The translations under genes and the position numbers were made by a program. DNA of 64,000 bases from JANYLB01 sp963837715 (GTDB taxonomy: Bacteria; Actinomycetota; Acidimicrobiia; IMCC26256; JANYLB01), in contig CAWIOF010000003.1 of NCBI GenBank assembly GCA_963837715.1, forward strand, positions 1 to 64,000. Direction: 5' to 3'. The notes under the pieces were generated by a model that saw nothing but the letters and a program-made list of their open reading frames with translations, was not told the DNA's origin and made no database searches. Below, in pieces: positions 1 through 8,811 of the stretch (its first letter is position 1; each line of letters begins with the position of its first letter).

Positions 1-1
1 G

Positions 2-31
2 GAACGCGTGCCGGTGCTCGCCCACTGCTGA
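2..31 (+). CDS. 3' end of an unidentified gene (partial)
   Basis: The first 31 bases read in one frame as a short tail ending ...RVPVLAHC and a TGA at 29-31. The tail resembles the VLAH-type end of the methyltransferase encoded at 4163-4957, so it may be the end of a related protein. Only nine codons are visible, so this is weak. Confidence 0.2.
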   Translation, partial: ERVPVLAHC

Positions 32-57
32 GTCGCGCTTCGCGCGGCGAGTAGCGC

Positions 58-1218
58 TCAAGCGAGGATGTCGTCGAGCCAGTCGTAGGCGGCGGTCCAG
101 AACACGATCGAGCCGAGGCCCTCGCAGTGGCCGCCCGCGCCCTCGGCTTCGGTGAAGCGGCGGAACGTCTTGGCGCAGGTGAGCGCGTCGAAGAGCTGCT
201 GTCCTTGCCCGGTCGACACCGGGTCGATCTCGTTGTCGGTGACGAACGTGGGGCAGCGGACGTCGGCCGCGGTGCCACGGTTGTTGTAACGCCGCAGATC
301 GGCGCAGTACTCGCGCACGCCGGTGATCTGGTGCGTGACCATGCGGGGCGCGAAGACCGCCTTGACCGCCGGGATGGTGAGCAGCGACTCGAACTGCTCG
401 TCGGCGGTCGGGTCGTCGACCGACTTCCACAGGTCGCCGAGGCGGGACTCGATCGCAGCGGCCATGTCGAACTGACCGGGATCGACGATCATCGCGGCGA
501 GGCGGTGCTCGCCCGCCGCGCCACGCGGCGCGAGCACACCGCCGAACGAGCGACCCACGAGCACGATCCGTTCGGCGTCGACCTCGGGCCGGGCCGCGAC
601 GAGGTCGAACATCGCCGGCACGACGTGCTCCCAGTCGGGTCGCATCGGGACCCGCTGGTCGTAGAGGACCGAGCCGGTGCCGGGACCGTCGAGCGCCGCG
701 AACACGTACCCGCGGTCGAGCGCGGGGGCGACGGCGGGATACAGCTCCTCGGCCGTGCCGTCGTAGCCGCCGATGTGGAGGATCGTCGGGAACGGCCCCT
801 CGCCGTCGGGCGGTGCGAAGAAGTAGCCGGGTGTGTCGCCGGTGAGCAGGTCGCCGGGGTTGTCGAGCAGCAGCAGCGCGCTGCGGAAGGCTTGGACGCC
901 GGCCGCGTACGCGGTGCGCAGCTCGGTGCCGTCGAGGTCGTCGCGGTGGAAGAAGAAGGCCTGGCGGTAGTACTCGGCGGCGCGGAGCCAGCAGTCGCGT
1001 GCGCTCACCTCGTGGCCCGCGGCGAGCGCGCCCTCGGCTTGTTGCTCGAGCGTCGACGCGAAACCCGACCACGCCGAGTACCAGCTGTCGCGATCGCCCG
1101 GGGTGATCCGCGAAGCGATGGCCAGGCACTCGCCGACGTTGGCCATGCCGGCGTCGGTCTTGGCCACGCTGCGTTGCAATTGGCCGTCGAATACCTCGTC
1201 GTCGAAGAAGAGCTTCAC
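58..1218 (-). CDS. alpha/beta hydrolase, FrsA/DUF1100-like
   Basis: Predicted cytoplasmic serine hydrolase of the alpha/beta fold, about 386 residues, the usual size for esterases with a helical N-terminal cap of about 140 residues. The nucleophile elbow reads GRSFGG in the middle of the protein. A candidate acid lies in DNEIDP and the catalytic His in GAGGHCEG near the C-terminus. I chose the GTG at 1218 because the protein then begins MKLFFDDEVFDG; the longer open frame upstream is Arg-rich and overlaps the WS/DGAT stop. It is the last gene of a three-gene minus-strand run with a WS/DGAT (23 bp upstream) and another alpha/beta hydrolase, which suggests ester or storage-lipid turnover. The substrate is unknown. 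Confidence 0.85.
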   Translation of the reverse strand: MKLFFDDEVFDGQLQRSVAKTDAGMANVGECLAIASRITPGDRDSWYSAWSGFASTLEQQAEGALAAGHEVSARDCWLRAAEYYRQAFFFHRDDLDGTELRTAYAAGVQAFRSALLLLDNPGDLLTGDTPGYFFAPPDGEGPFPTILHIGGYDGTAEELYPAVAPALDRGYVFAALDGPGTGSVLYDQRVPMRPDWEHVVPAMFDLVAARPEVDAERIVLVGRSFGGVLAPRGAAGEHRLAAMIVDPGQFDMAAAIESRLGDLWKSVDDPTADEQFESLLTIPAVKAVFAPRMVTHQITGVREYCADLRRYNNRGTAADVRCPTFVTDNEIDPVSTGQGQQLFDALTCAKTFRRFTEAEGAGGHCEGLGSIVFWTAAYDWLDDILA

Positions 1219-1241
1219 GACCGCAAGGGTACGACGCTCGC

Positions 1242-2640
1242 CTACAGGTCGGCGAGCTTCATGATCTCGGCGTGGGCGTCTTCGATGCCGTCGGCCAGCT
1301 TGCGGAGCTTGGGGGCGAGCTCGCGGCACGCGATGAAGCCCCAGTCGATGCGGTCGAGGTAGCTCAACACGGTGATGTTGAGGCCGGCGCCGTCGATCGG
1401 CGGGCCGAGCGGGAGCATCGACACGAGGCGCGCGCCGCCGAGGAAGAGCGGGAACGGCGGCCCGGGCACGTTCGAGATCACCAGGTTCACGGGCACGAGG
1501 CCGCGGGCCGCGAGCCCGCCGAGGAAGCGGTTCGCGAGGCCGAAGGTGCGGGGACCGCCGAGCTCACCGAGCTCCATGATCGTGCGGGCGCCGACCGCGT
1601 GGTGCTCGTTCTTGGCTCCCTTGGTGGCCTCGCGGATCGCGGCGAGCCGCTCCTCGGGGTCGGCGAGGTGGGTGGGGAGCGACACGAACATCGCCGAGAC
1701 CTTGTTGGCGCTCTCGATGTCTTCGCTGCCCTCGCGCACCGACACCGGGCACGCGACGAGCAGCGGCCGGTCGGGGAGCGCGTCGAGGTCCTGCAGGTAG
1801 GTGCGCAGCGCGCCGGCCGCGGTCGCGAGGACGACGTCGTTCACGGTGCAGCCGAGCGCGTTCTTCGCCGCCTTCACGTCGTCGAGCGACACCGACGCGA
1901 TCGCGACCCGGCGGTGCGGGGTGAGCGGCGCGTTGAACGGTGTGCGCGGCGCCATGAGCGGCACGCCCCCGGTGGGTCGGGTTCGGGTCGCGGCGCAGGC
2001 GGGTGACGTTGAACGCGCTCCGCACGATGTTCGGCGTGGCGAGCGCGAGGGCGAGCGGCATCGGGCGCCGCAGCCGCGAGATGATCGCGTGGCGCACGAG
2101 CTCGAGGTCCGACGGCTTGTGCTCGGGATCCCAGTGGTCGATCGGGGGCGGCGCCGCGGGCTCGGCCTCGAGATCGAGGATGCTCGTGGCCAGGCTCGAG
2201 CCCGACACGCCGTCGATCGTGGCGTGGTGCATGCGCGCGAGCACCGCGACCGTGTTGTTCTCGACGCCCTCGATGACCCAGAACTCCCAGAGCGGTCGCG
2301 ACCGGTCGAGCGGTCGCCCGGCGATGTCGCCGATGATGTCGGTGAGCTGATCGAAGCTCCCGGGTTCCGGCACCGCGATGTGGCGGACGTGGTAGTCGAT
2401 GTCGAAGTCGGGGTCGTCGAACCACACCGGCCGGTGCAGGTCGAACGGCACGAACGCGAGGCGCTGGCGGAACTCCGGCAGGAGCGGCAGTCTTCGCGCG
2501 AGGTGATCCTTGACCTTCTCGAACGAGTACCCGCCGGGAACGGTCGACGGGTCGAGCAGCATGATCGCCTGCACGAGCATCGTCGTGCCCGCGTTCTCGA
2601 GGTACAGGAACGCCGCGTCCATGCCGCTGAGTCGTCGCAC
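1242..2640 (-). CDS. wax ester synthase/diacylglycerol acyltransferase (WS/DGAT), frameshifted
   Basis: WS/DGAT family acyltransferase, which makes triacylglycerol or wax esters from acyl-CoA. The N-terminal part from the GTG at 2640 begins MRRLSGMDAAFLYLE and carries the catalytic HHATIDG (HHxxxDG). The C-terminal part, TPFNAPLTPHRR onward with PGPPFPLFLGGARL, lies in another frame ending at 1242. The halves join if one base is removed from the C5 run at 1966-1970, giving ...THRGVPLMAPRTPFN and about 465 residues, the normal family length. As given, the gene is broken. The clean repair in a homopolymer favours a sequencing or assembly error over decay. It sits between two alpha/beta hydrolases in the same orientation, which fits neutral-lipid metabolism. 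Confidence 0.85.
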
Positions 2641-2719
2641 CGATCGCGCTCCTCGCTCGGGTCTGCCCGGCGGCAGTCTCCACCGTCGCCACCTCGACCG
2701 CAACGGTCCGCGACCGGAA

Positions 2720-4026
2720 TCAGCGCCCGGGGTGGACGACCCCCGAGCGGATGAACGCGTCGTCGACGAAGCGCCGGGTGTCGGGCCGCACCATGTGGCC
2801 GACGTGGCCGTGCGGGATCCAGTGGATCTCGGGCTCACCCCAGTGGCGCCACAGCGGACCGACCTGCTCGACGGGGTCGATGAGGCGGTCGGCGGTGCCC
2901 GCCACGATGAAGCGACGGGAGACCGGCGTGGCCGGTTCCAACGCCAACGGGGAGACCGAGCGGTGCAGGACCTCGGATCGCTCGTGGTACGCCGCGAACG
3001 CGTCGCTGCTCGCGCAGGCTGCGTCGGACGTGACGGCGCAGCAACGCCGGGAAGTCGCTCGCCGGGACCATGCACACCACACAGGAGAGGGGCGTCTCGA
3101 GGCCGGCGACGAGCGCGGCCACGTAGCCGCCGAGCGAGATGCCCGCGACCGCGACGCCCGTCGGCTCCCGGGTGGCGCGGATCCACGAGATGATCCGCCG
3201 GACGTCCCACGCCGACTGGGCCAGTCCGTGGACGTCGTCGAGCACGTCGAGGCCCGGGAACGAGATCGCCTTGCGCCGATCGCGACGGGAGCCGTGCATC
3301 GCCAGGATCGGCATCACCACGTTGCAGCCGAGCTCCCGGAAGAAGTGGTTCGCGCCGAGCGACCGCACGTCGGCCTCGGGGTAGCCCATGCCCGTGCCGT
3401 GGACGAGGACGACCCACGGTCGACCACGCACGTCCCCGTGCTCGAGCACGTGCGCCCGGGCCCGCTGGTTCGCGGCGACTGCGGTCCAGCGGTCGGCGCC
3501 CGGTTCCTCGGGGTCGGGCTGCCATCCGCTCGGGAAGGACACGCGCAGGAGTCGTCCGGCCGACGTGCGCACGACCCGCATCGCGGGGTCGGTGAGCTCC
3601 GGGTGGCTGCCCGAGGTACGCGGCCGGGTCGGCCGTCCACCCCCGTCGTTCGAACAGCTCGACCGCATCGTCGGACTCGCGTCGCGCCGTCTCCCAGAAC
3701 GCCGCCGGCGGCTCGCGTCGGAGCAGCTTCATCGTCGAGAGCGTCAGCTCGTCGAGGGCCACGTGGAAGGCAACCGCCGGCGACCGGCCCGGCGGGGGGA
3801 TCCCGAACCCGTCGAATCGCCGGCCGCGCCTCGCCGCGGCCCCGGGAGTGAGGAACCCCGCGGTCCGCCGGACGGGGCTCGTCAACCGGAGGAAGCGGGT
3901 CGCGATCGTCGGCCCTTCGGGCCCGTCGCCGCCTCCGGCGTCAGTTCCGGCGTCGGCTGCGTCGTCGTCGTCCCCAGCGGCGGCCGGTGCTCCCTCGGGT
4001 TCTGGACTCACGCCGCGCTCCGACAT
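2720..4026 (-). CDS. alpha/beta hydrolase, prolyl-oligopeptidase-like, two frameshifts
   Basis: Serine hydrolase of about 434 residues spread over three frames. The N-terminus from the ATG at 4026 starts with an acidic Ala/Gly/Asp-rich stretch and runs to DPAAYLG. The middle frame holds VVLVHGTGMGYPEAD and the nucleophile motif GISLGGY. The third frame holds GTADRLIDP (acid) and HGHVGHM (catalytic His) up to the stop at 2720. Removing one base near 3605-3615 and one near 3018-3036 restores a continuous protein. It is the first gene of the minus-strand run ending with the WS/DGAT and a second hydrolase, and is divergent from the methyltransferase at 4163. The family assignment is safe, the substrate is not known, and the breaks may be technical. 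Confidence 0.75.
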
Positions 4027-4162
4027 CTCGACGGGTCCGGTCCGGACGGCGATCCGGATGGGTGCGTCTCGACGCTACCGGCATGGGTGTGGTGGCCGCG
4101 TGCTCCCGAGGCTGACGACGAGGTCGTGACCCGTCGGCGCTCAGGCGTGATGAGATGTCGGG

Positions 4163-4957
4163 ATGCGTTCCGATGGTCCTTCGATCACCGCGCTCGGCGT
4201 CGCGCTCGTCCGCTCGAGACTGGAGCGGCCGGAGAGCCCCACCGGCGATGCGGCGGCCGAGGCGCGACTGGGGGAGTCGCTCGGCGTCGACCCGAACGAT
4301 CGGCGACCGTTGCCACGCGATGCGCTCACCGAGTGGGTGACCGCCCGCACGCGGTTCGTCGACGGCGCCGTCGTGCGCGCCATCGAGGCCGGCGTCGCCC
4401 AGATCGTGCTGCTCGGCGCCGGCTACGACTGCCGGGCGTTGCGGTTCCGTTCGCCCGGCGTGACGTTCTTCGAGGTGGACCACCCCTCGACCCAGGCCGA
4501 CAAGCGGGAACGTCTCGCTGCCGTCGACGCGTCGACCGATGGCATCGAGTTCGTCGCCGCCGACTTCACCGAGCCCGGCCTTGCGAAGATGCTCGCCGAG
4601 CACGGCCATGATCCCGTCGGGAAGTCACTCGTGGTCTGCGAGGGCGTGGTCCGGTACCTCACCGAGCACTGGTTCCGAGCGTTGCTCGAGTCGGCTGCCG
4701 TCGTGAGTGCGCCGGGGAGCGAGCTCGTCGTGACGATCCCGACGCGCAGTCCCGACCGCGACGACGCCGCGCGCCGGGCGCGGCTCGAGCACGAACAGCG
4801 CCTGGCCGACCTGGGCGAACCGGTGCTCACCGTTCCCGAACGCGACGTGGCGATGCGCTGGCTCGCCGAAGCCGGTTGGTCCGTAGACCGCACCGACGAC
4901 GTCGCAGACGAGAACGGCGCGCCGACCGGTCTCTTGTTGGTGCTCGCCCACCGCTGA
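4163..4957 (+). CDS. class I SAM-dependent methyltransferase, LCMT-like (TIGR00027 type)
   Basis: A 264-residue methyltransferase of the leucine-carboxyl-methyltransferase-like family that is strongly expanded in mycobacteria and other actinobacteria. The SAM-binding loop reads LLGAGYDCRALRF, followed by the acidic FEVDHPSTQ loop that contacts the cofactor ribose. AADFTEPG, and VVCEGVVRYL where this family usually has a VxEGxxxYL motif, are also present. It is intact and at family length. It is transcribed divergently from the hydrolase at 4026, with about 136 bp between them that must hold both promoters. The methyl acceptor for this subfamily is generally unknown; many members are probably natural-product or lipid O-methyltransferases. 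Confidence 0.88.
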   Translation: MRSDGPSITALGVALVRSRLERPESPTGDAAAEARLGESLGVDPNDRRPLPRDALTEWVTARTRFVDGAVVRAIEAGVAQIVLLGAGYDCRALRFRSPGVTFFEVDHPSTQADKRERLAAVDASTDGIEFVAADFTEPGLAKMLAEHGHDPVGKSLVVCEGVVRYLTEHWFRALLESAAVVSAPGSELVVTIPTRSPDRDDAARRARLEHEQRLADLGEPVLTVPERDVAMRWLAEAGWSVDRTDDVADENGAPTGLLLVLAHR

Positions 4958-5020
4958 GGCGCGCAGCTCCCGGTCGACGACCGGGTAGCTCTGGAGCCCG
5001 AGCTCGGCGGGGGCGACGCC

Positions 5021-5905
5021 TCAGTTCGTGCGTTCGAAGATGCCGCGGCGGGTGCGCGTACCGGAACGGTGCAGCACCACGAGACCGAAGATCGCGGTGA
5101 GCGAACCGATGACGAGCAGTGGGGTCGTGGAGCTCCCGGTTCGCGGCAACGAGTTCGAGTCGGCGACCACGGTGAGGTCCCAGACGAGGGCGTGGGGCAA
5201 TCCGTCGGCGCCGAGACCGGTGGCGATCAGTTGGTGGGCGCCGCCGAGTGCATCCGTGGGGATCTGGACCGAGCCCGAGAACGCGCCGGTCGAGTCGGTG
5301 CGGAACGTGGCGAGGTGCACGGGCGTCGAGTGCAGGGTGATGTCGACGTCGACATCAGGTGCGAAGCCGGTGCCGTCGACGGCGACCGTGGCTCCGGCGG
5401 CGACGCTCGACCGGCTGCCGATGAACGCAGGCGCGACGACCGGCGCGGGCGTCGACGTCGGGGTGGGCGGCGGGGGAGCCGGTGCCGCGATGGTGAGCGA
5501 GTTCGAGTCGATGTCGACGTTGCTGCAGGCCATGAACGACGACTGCGCCTGGAAGGTCTCGGGAATCGGGAAGTCGGTCCCGGCGATCAGCGTCACGTCG
5601 CCGATCCAGCCGTCGGTGTTGCTGTCGTAGTTGACGTTCATCGGGAACATGCTTCCGCCATCGCCGAGCAGGTCGATCACGATGCCCTGCGACGGGCAGT
5701 CGGGAAGTGAGGCGGTGAACGTGACCGCGGTGCCGGCAACTGCCGACGTCGGTGACGCGACCAGCGTCAGCACCAGCGGCGGACTCGCGCCGACCGGCTG
5801 CCCGATGCCGGTGAGCGCGCCGACGATCGCGAGCAGTGTGACGACGACGAGGGCGCCGAGGCGCGCGACGGCGCCTCGGGGTGCAGCGTGGGCGGGTCCC
5901 GCCAT
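5021..5905 (-). CDS. LPxTG-type cell-wall-anchored surface protein
   Basis: Exported protein of 294 residues. An N-terminal hydrophobic stretch (about residues 16-40, ending GQPVGASP) looks like a signal peptide. Two beta-rich Ig-like segments follow, separated by a Pro/Thr/Ala linker rich in PPPPTPTSTP. The C-terminus has the complete sortase sorting signal: LPRTG, a hydrophobic span (TPLLVIGSLTAIFGLVVL) and a positively charged tail with HRSGTRTRR. It should be covalently anchored to peptidoglycan by a class A or E-like sortase, but no sortase gene is visible here. The 5' end overlaps a small open frame (5767-6243) on the same strand. No enzymatic motif is seen. Confidence 0.85.
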   Translation of the reverse strand: MAGPAHAAPRGAVARLGALVVVTLLAIVGALTGIGQPVGASPPLVLTLVASPTSAVAGTAVTFTASLPDCPSQGIVIDLLGDGGSMFPMNVNYDSNTDGWIGDVTLIAGTDFPIPETFQAQSSFMACSNVDIDSNSLTIAAPAPPPPTPTSTPAPVVAPAFIGSRSSVAAGATVAVDGTGFAPDVDVDITLHSTPVHLATFRTDSTGAFSGSVQIPTDALGGAHQLIATGLGADGLPHALVWDLTVVADSNSLPRTGSSTTPLLVIGSLTAIFGLVVLHRSGTRTRRGIFERTN

Positions 5906-6243
5906 GAGGGGTTCTCGATCTCTCGGCCTGCTCGATGGGCGGGCGACTCCACGTGTATCGGCCGCGATCGGGCGAGCTGGACCACATTTCGCAGATCGGA
6001 CAAGAGATCCGCCCGTCTCCCACGCCGAAGATGGTCGAGAACCCCGTGAACGGCGACCAGGAGGCTCGCTCGCACGCGATAGTCGACCTCGACCCCGGTC
6101 AGCGCGCTGGCGATCGCCTCGAGGAGAGCCGCCTGCACGTCGGTGAGGCCCGATTCGGGCGCCACCGCGGTCGCGATGCCCCGAGCGACGAGGTGCACCG
6201 CTTCGTCGCCGTCAGCGTCGACGTCTCCGACGGAACCCAGCAT
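5767..6243 (-). CDS. hypothetical protein, possibly truncated
   Basis: Open frame of 158 codons starting 19 bp after the exporter stop. The first 90 residues look protein-like (DEAVHLVARGIATAVAPESGLTDVQAALLEAIASAL broken into helical blocks). The last 60 residues are Ser/Arg/Pro-rich and overlap the LPxTG gene start in another frame, so only the N-terminal half is likely authentic. Either the gene is truncated or a frameshift hides its natural stop before 5905. I do not recognise the family. Confidence 0.4.
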   Translation of the reverse strand: MLGSVGDVDADGDEAVHLVARGIATAVAPESGLTDVQAALLEAIASALTGVEVDYRVRASLLVAVHGVLDHLRRGRRADLLSDLRNVVQLARSRPIHVESPAHRAGREIENPSWRDPPTLHPEAPSRASAPSSSSHCSRSSARSPASGSRSARVRRWC

Positions 6244-6262
6244 CCGCTGAGCTTCTCAGGTG

Positions 6263-7927
6263 TCAGTCCGAGGGGGAGGGGACGGAAGCGACCGCGACCG
6301 TGTCGGGCGGTGTGTCGAGCGCCACCAGGGCCTCGACTCTCGGGTCGACCCTGGCGTCGGCGGCGAGATCGATCTCGTCCTCGACGATCTCCTCGGCCTT
6401 CGACGCGCCGCGGAACCACACGAACACGGCGCCCGCGAGGAGCATCGCGGCCCCGAGGCCGATGGCCCAGCGCATGCCGACGGTGAACGCGTCGCGCGCG
6501 GCGTCGGCGAGCGCGTTGTTACCGCCGCCCTGCGCGACCTTCAGCGCGAGTGCGGGGGCTTCGCGGGCCTGCTCGGCGAGCTTCGTGGACAGGCCGCCGA
6601 GGTGGCTGTCGATCGCGCCGCGGTACGCGACGTTGAACGCGCTCCCGAGCACCGCGACACCGAACGCGGCGCCGATCTCGCGGGCGGTGTCGTTCACCGC
6701 CGACGCCACGCCCTGCTTCTCCAACGGGAGCGACGCAACGATCGCAGTGGTCGCCGGCGTCATCGCCAACGGCGCACCGAGGCCGAGCACCAACGAGGCG
6801 ACGAGGAACTGCAGGTAGCCGCTGTCGGGGTTGAGCGTGGTGAAGAGCAGGAGCCCGAGGGCCGAGATGGCGAGGCCGGCACCGCCGATCAGCCGGTGGC
6901 CGTGCTTGTCGGCGAGGGTCCCGGCGATCGCCGACAGCGGGATCATCACCACGCTCATCGGGACCATCGCGGCCGCGGCCGCGAGCGTCGAGTAGCCGAG
7001 CACGAGCTGCAGGAACTGGAGCGCCACGAAGAAGAACCCGAACATCGCGAAGAACTGCAGGAACACCGACACCGATCCGGTCGTGAACCCGCGGTGGCGG
7101 AAGTAGCGGGGGTCGAGCAGCGGTGCCGTGGCGCGCAGCTCCGCCAACACGAACGCCACCACCAGCGCGACGCCGCCGATCAGCGCGCCGAGCGTCACCG
7201 GATCGCTCCACCCGCGGTCGGGACCCTCGATGATCCCGAAGACCAGCGCACCGATGCCGACGGCGGAGAGCACCGCGCCGAGCGGGTCGAGGCCGACGTG
7301 GTGCGACGACACCGTCGACGGCACGATCGCGACGACCGCGACCATGAGCGCGATCGCGAGCACGGCAGTGGCGACGAACACCGACGCCCACGAGAACGAC
7401 TCGAGCAGCAGCCCGGCGGCGAGCAGACCGAGCGTGCCGCCGATGCCCGCGAAGCCGGCCCAGATGCCGACGGCCTTCGCCCGCTCCTCGGCCGGGAAGA
7501 TGCTCGTGATCGTCGACAAGGTGCCGGGCATGACGAGCGCGGCGCCGATCCCCATGAGCGCCCGGAGCCCGATGAGCTGCGTCGGCGAGCCGGCTCCGAC
7601 CGCGACGAGCGCGGCGCCGCCGAAGATCGCGAAGCCGATCACGAGCGCGCCCCGTCGTCCGTAGCGGTCACCGAGAGCACCGGCGGGCAGGAGCAGCGCG
7701 GCGAGCGTGAGCCCGTAGGCGTCGACGATCCACTGCTGCTGCGACTGGCTCGCGCCCAGGTCGGCGGAGATCGCCGGCAGCGCGTTGGCGAGCATCGTCA
7801 CCGACGCCACCACCATGAGCACCGCGAGGCACATCACGGCCAGCACGAGGTTGCGCCGGATCGGGGAGAGGCCCGCGCCGGGCACCGGCTCGGCCGGGGC
7901 GGGATGGGGGGAGAGGGCAACGTCCAT
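6263..7927 (-). CDS. MFS drug exporter, DHA2 (EmrB/QacA) family, 14 TMS
   Basis: Inner-membrane proton-coupled efflux pump of 554 residues with the hydropathy of 14 membrane helices. Visible motifs are GALGDRYGRRGA in the loop after helix 2 (MFS motif A), QWIVDAYGLTLAAL in helix 1-2 (the DHA2 signature W-x-x-x-x-Y region), a motif C-like Gly/Pro segment around GFAGIGGTLG, and a second motif A-like GTLADKHGHR. The length matches QacA/EmrB-type pumps. A TetR gene runs divergently and two near-identical palindromes lie between them, so transcription is probably repressed by that regulator and induced by a substrate or toxic compound. The substrate cannot be inferred. Confidence 0.92.
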   Translation of the reverse strand: MDVALSPHPAPAEPVPGAGLSPIRRNLVLAVMCLAVLMVVASVTMLANALPAISADLGASQSQQQWIVDAYGLTLAALLLPAGALGDRYGRRGALVIGFAIFGGAALVAVGAGSPTQLIGLRALMGIGAALVMPGTLSTITSIFPAEERAKAVGIWAGFAGIGGTLGLLAAGLLLESFSWASVFVATAVLAIALMVAVVAIVPSTVSSHHVGLDPLGAVLSAVGIGALVFGIIEGPDRGWSDPVTLGALIGGVALVVAFVLAELRATAPLLDPRYFRHRGFTTGSVSVFLQFFAMFGFFFVALQFLQLVLGYSTLAAAAAMVPMSVVMIPLSAIAGTLADKHGHRLIGGAGLAISALGLLLFTTLNPDSGYLQFLVASLVLGLGAPLAMTPATTAIVASLPLEKQGVASAVNDTAREIGAAFGVAVLGSAFNVAYRGAIDSHLGGLSTKLAEQAREAPALALKVAQGGGNNALADAARDAFTVGMRWAIGLGAAMLLAGAVFVWFRGASKAEEIVEDEIDLAADARVDPRVEALVALDTPPDTVAVASVPSPSD

Positions 7928-8009
7928 GCGGGATCCAGTCGTCGAAGTACGGTCGGCCCCGGCGCACCCGTCACGCCACCCCGCACTGGGGAGCCGCGGC
8001 GACTACTAT

Positions 8010-8048
8010 CCGGAGGTGACCTCCGGTACTATACGGAGGCAGCCTCCG
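8010..8048. promoter_or_regulatory. twin TetR-type operators between exporter and regulator
   Basis: Two palindromes of the same design: CCGGAGGTGACCTCCGG at 8010-8026 and CGGAGGCAGCCTCCG at 8034-8048 (CGGAGG-N3-CCTCCG). Their centres are 23 bp apart, about two helical turns, and each is preceded by TACTAT. They lie between the divergent DHA2 exporter and TetR genes, the classical place for an autoregulated TetR operator. Confidence 0.75.
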
Positions 8049-8154
8049 CTTTGCAAGGGACGTTCTGCGTCCCGGTCGGAGGAGGTCGGGGGACCGTCAT
8101 GGAGCAGGTCATGGAGCAGGCGCCCGAGACCGGGACCGAGAGCGGGACCGGGGC

Positions 8155-8767
8155 ATGAGCGCGCCGACCGGTGGACCCGGCACCGCCGACGTTCCGACCC
8201 GGCCGTTGCGCGCCGATGCCCAGCGCAACCGGGCCCGCATCATCGCGGCGGCCCAGGTCGCCTTCCAGAGCCGCGGCGAGGATGCGTCGCTCGAGGAGAT
8301 CGCCCGAGCGGCCGGCGTCGGCATCGGCACCCTCTACCGCCACTTCCCGAACCGCAACGCGCTGCTCGACTCCGTGTTCCGCGAGAGCGTCGACGAGCTG
8401 TGCGCGCAGGCCGAGGCGCGCGGCGAGTCGGACGATCCCGCCGACGCGTTCGTCGACTGGCTCCGGGCCCAGCTGGGTCACGCCATGACCTACCAGTCGC
8501 TCGCGGCCTCGCTCATGATCAGCGAGCTGGGCGACGAGTCGCCCGTGAACGCGTGTGGTGAACAGACCGCGTGTGCCGCGCTCCGTGCCACGGCCGCGAC
8601 GCAGCTCGCGCGCGGCGCAGGCCGCAGGCGTGGTGCGAGGCGACCTCGAAGCCGACGACCTCATGCGGCTCGTGAACGCGATCGCGTTGACGTCGGCGGA
8701 TGCTCCCGACAGCGGCGCGACCGCCGACCGCCTCTTCGGGTTGTTCGTCGACGGCATCCGCACGTAG
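8155..8767 (+). CDS. TetR/AcrR family repressor, frameshifted
   Basis: Transcriptional repressor of about 203 residues. The helix-turn-helix covers residues 25-65: RIIAAAQVAFQSRGEDASL, then EEIARAAGVGIGTLYRHFPN, a canonical TetR signature. The C-terminal ligand-binding helices lie in two frames: frame 1 ends near LRATAATQLAR and frame 2 resumes at AAQAAGVVRGDLEADDLM and ends FVDGIRT at 8767. Removing one base in the alternating CG stretch around 8600-8612 repairs it. The neighbouring exporter and twin operators indicate local control of the exporter and of itself. Confidence 0.85.
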
Positions 8768-8811
8768 CCGCGCGCGGCGGGGCCGGCGATCCGGTCAGCG
8801 GCCCGGTGCGG

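Noticed and set aside
127..1362. 411-codon open frame on the plus strand
   Set aside because: It is antisense to the hydrolase at 58-1218, Arg/Ala/Gly-rich and without motifs; typical shadow frame of GC-rich coding DNA.
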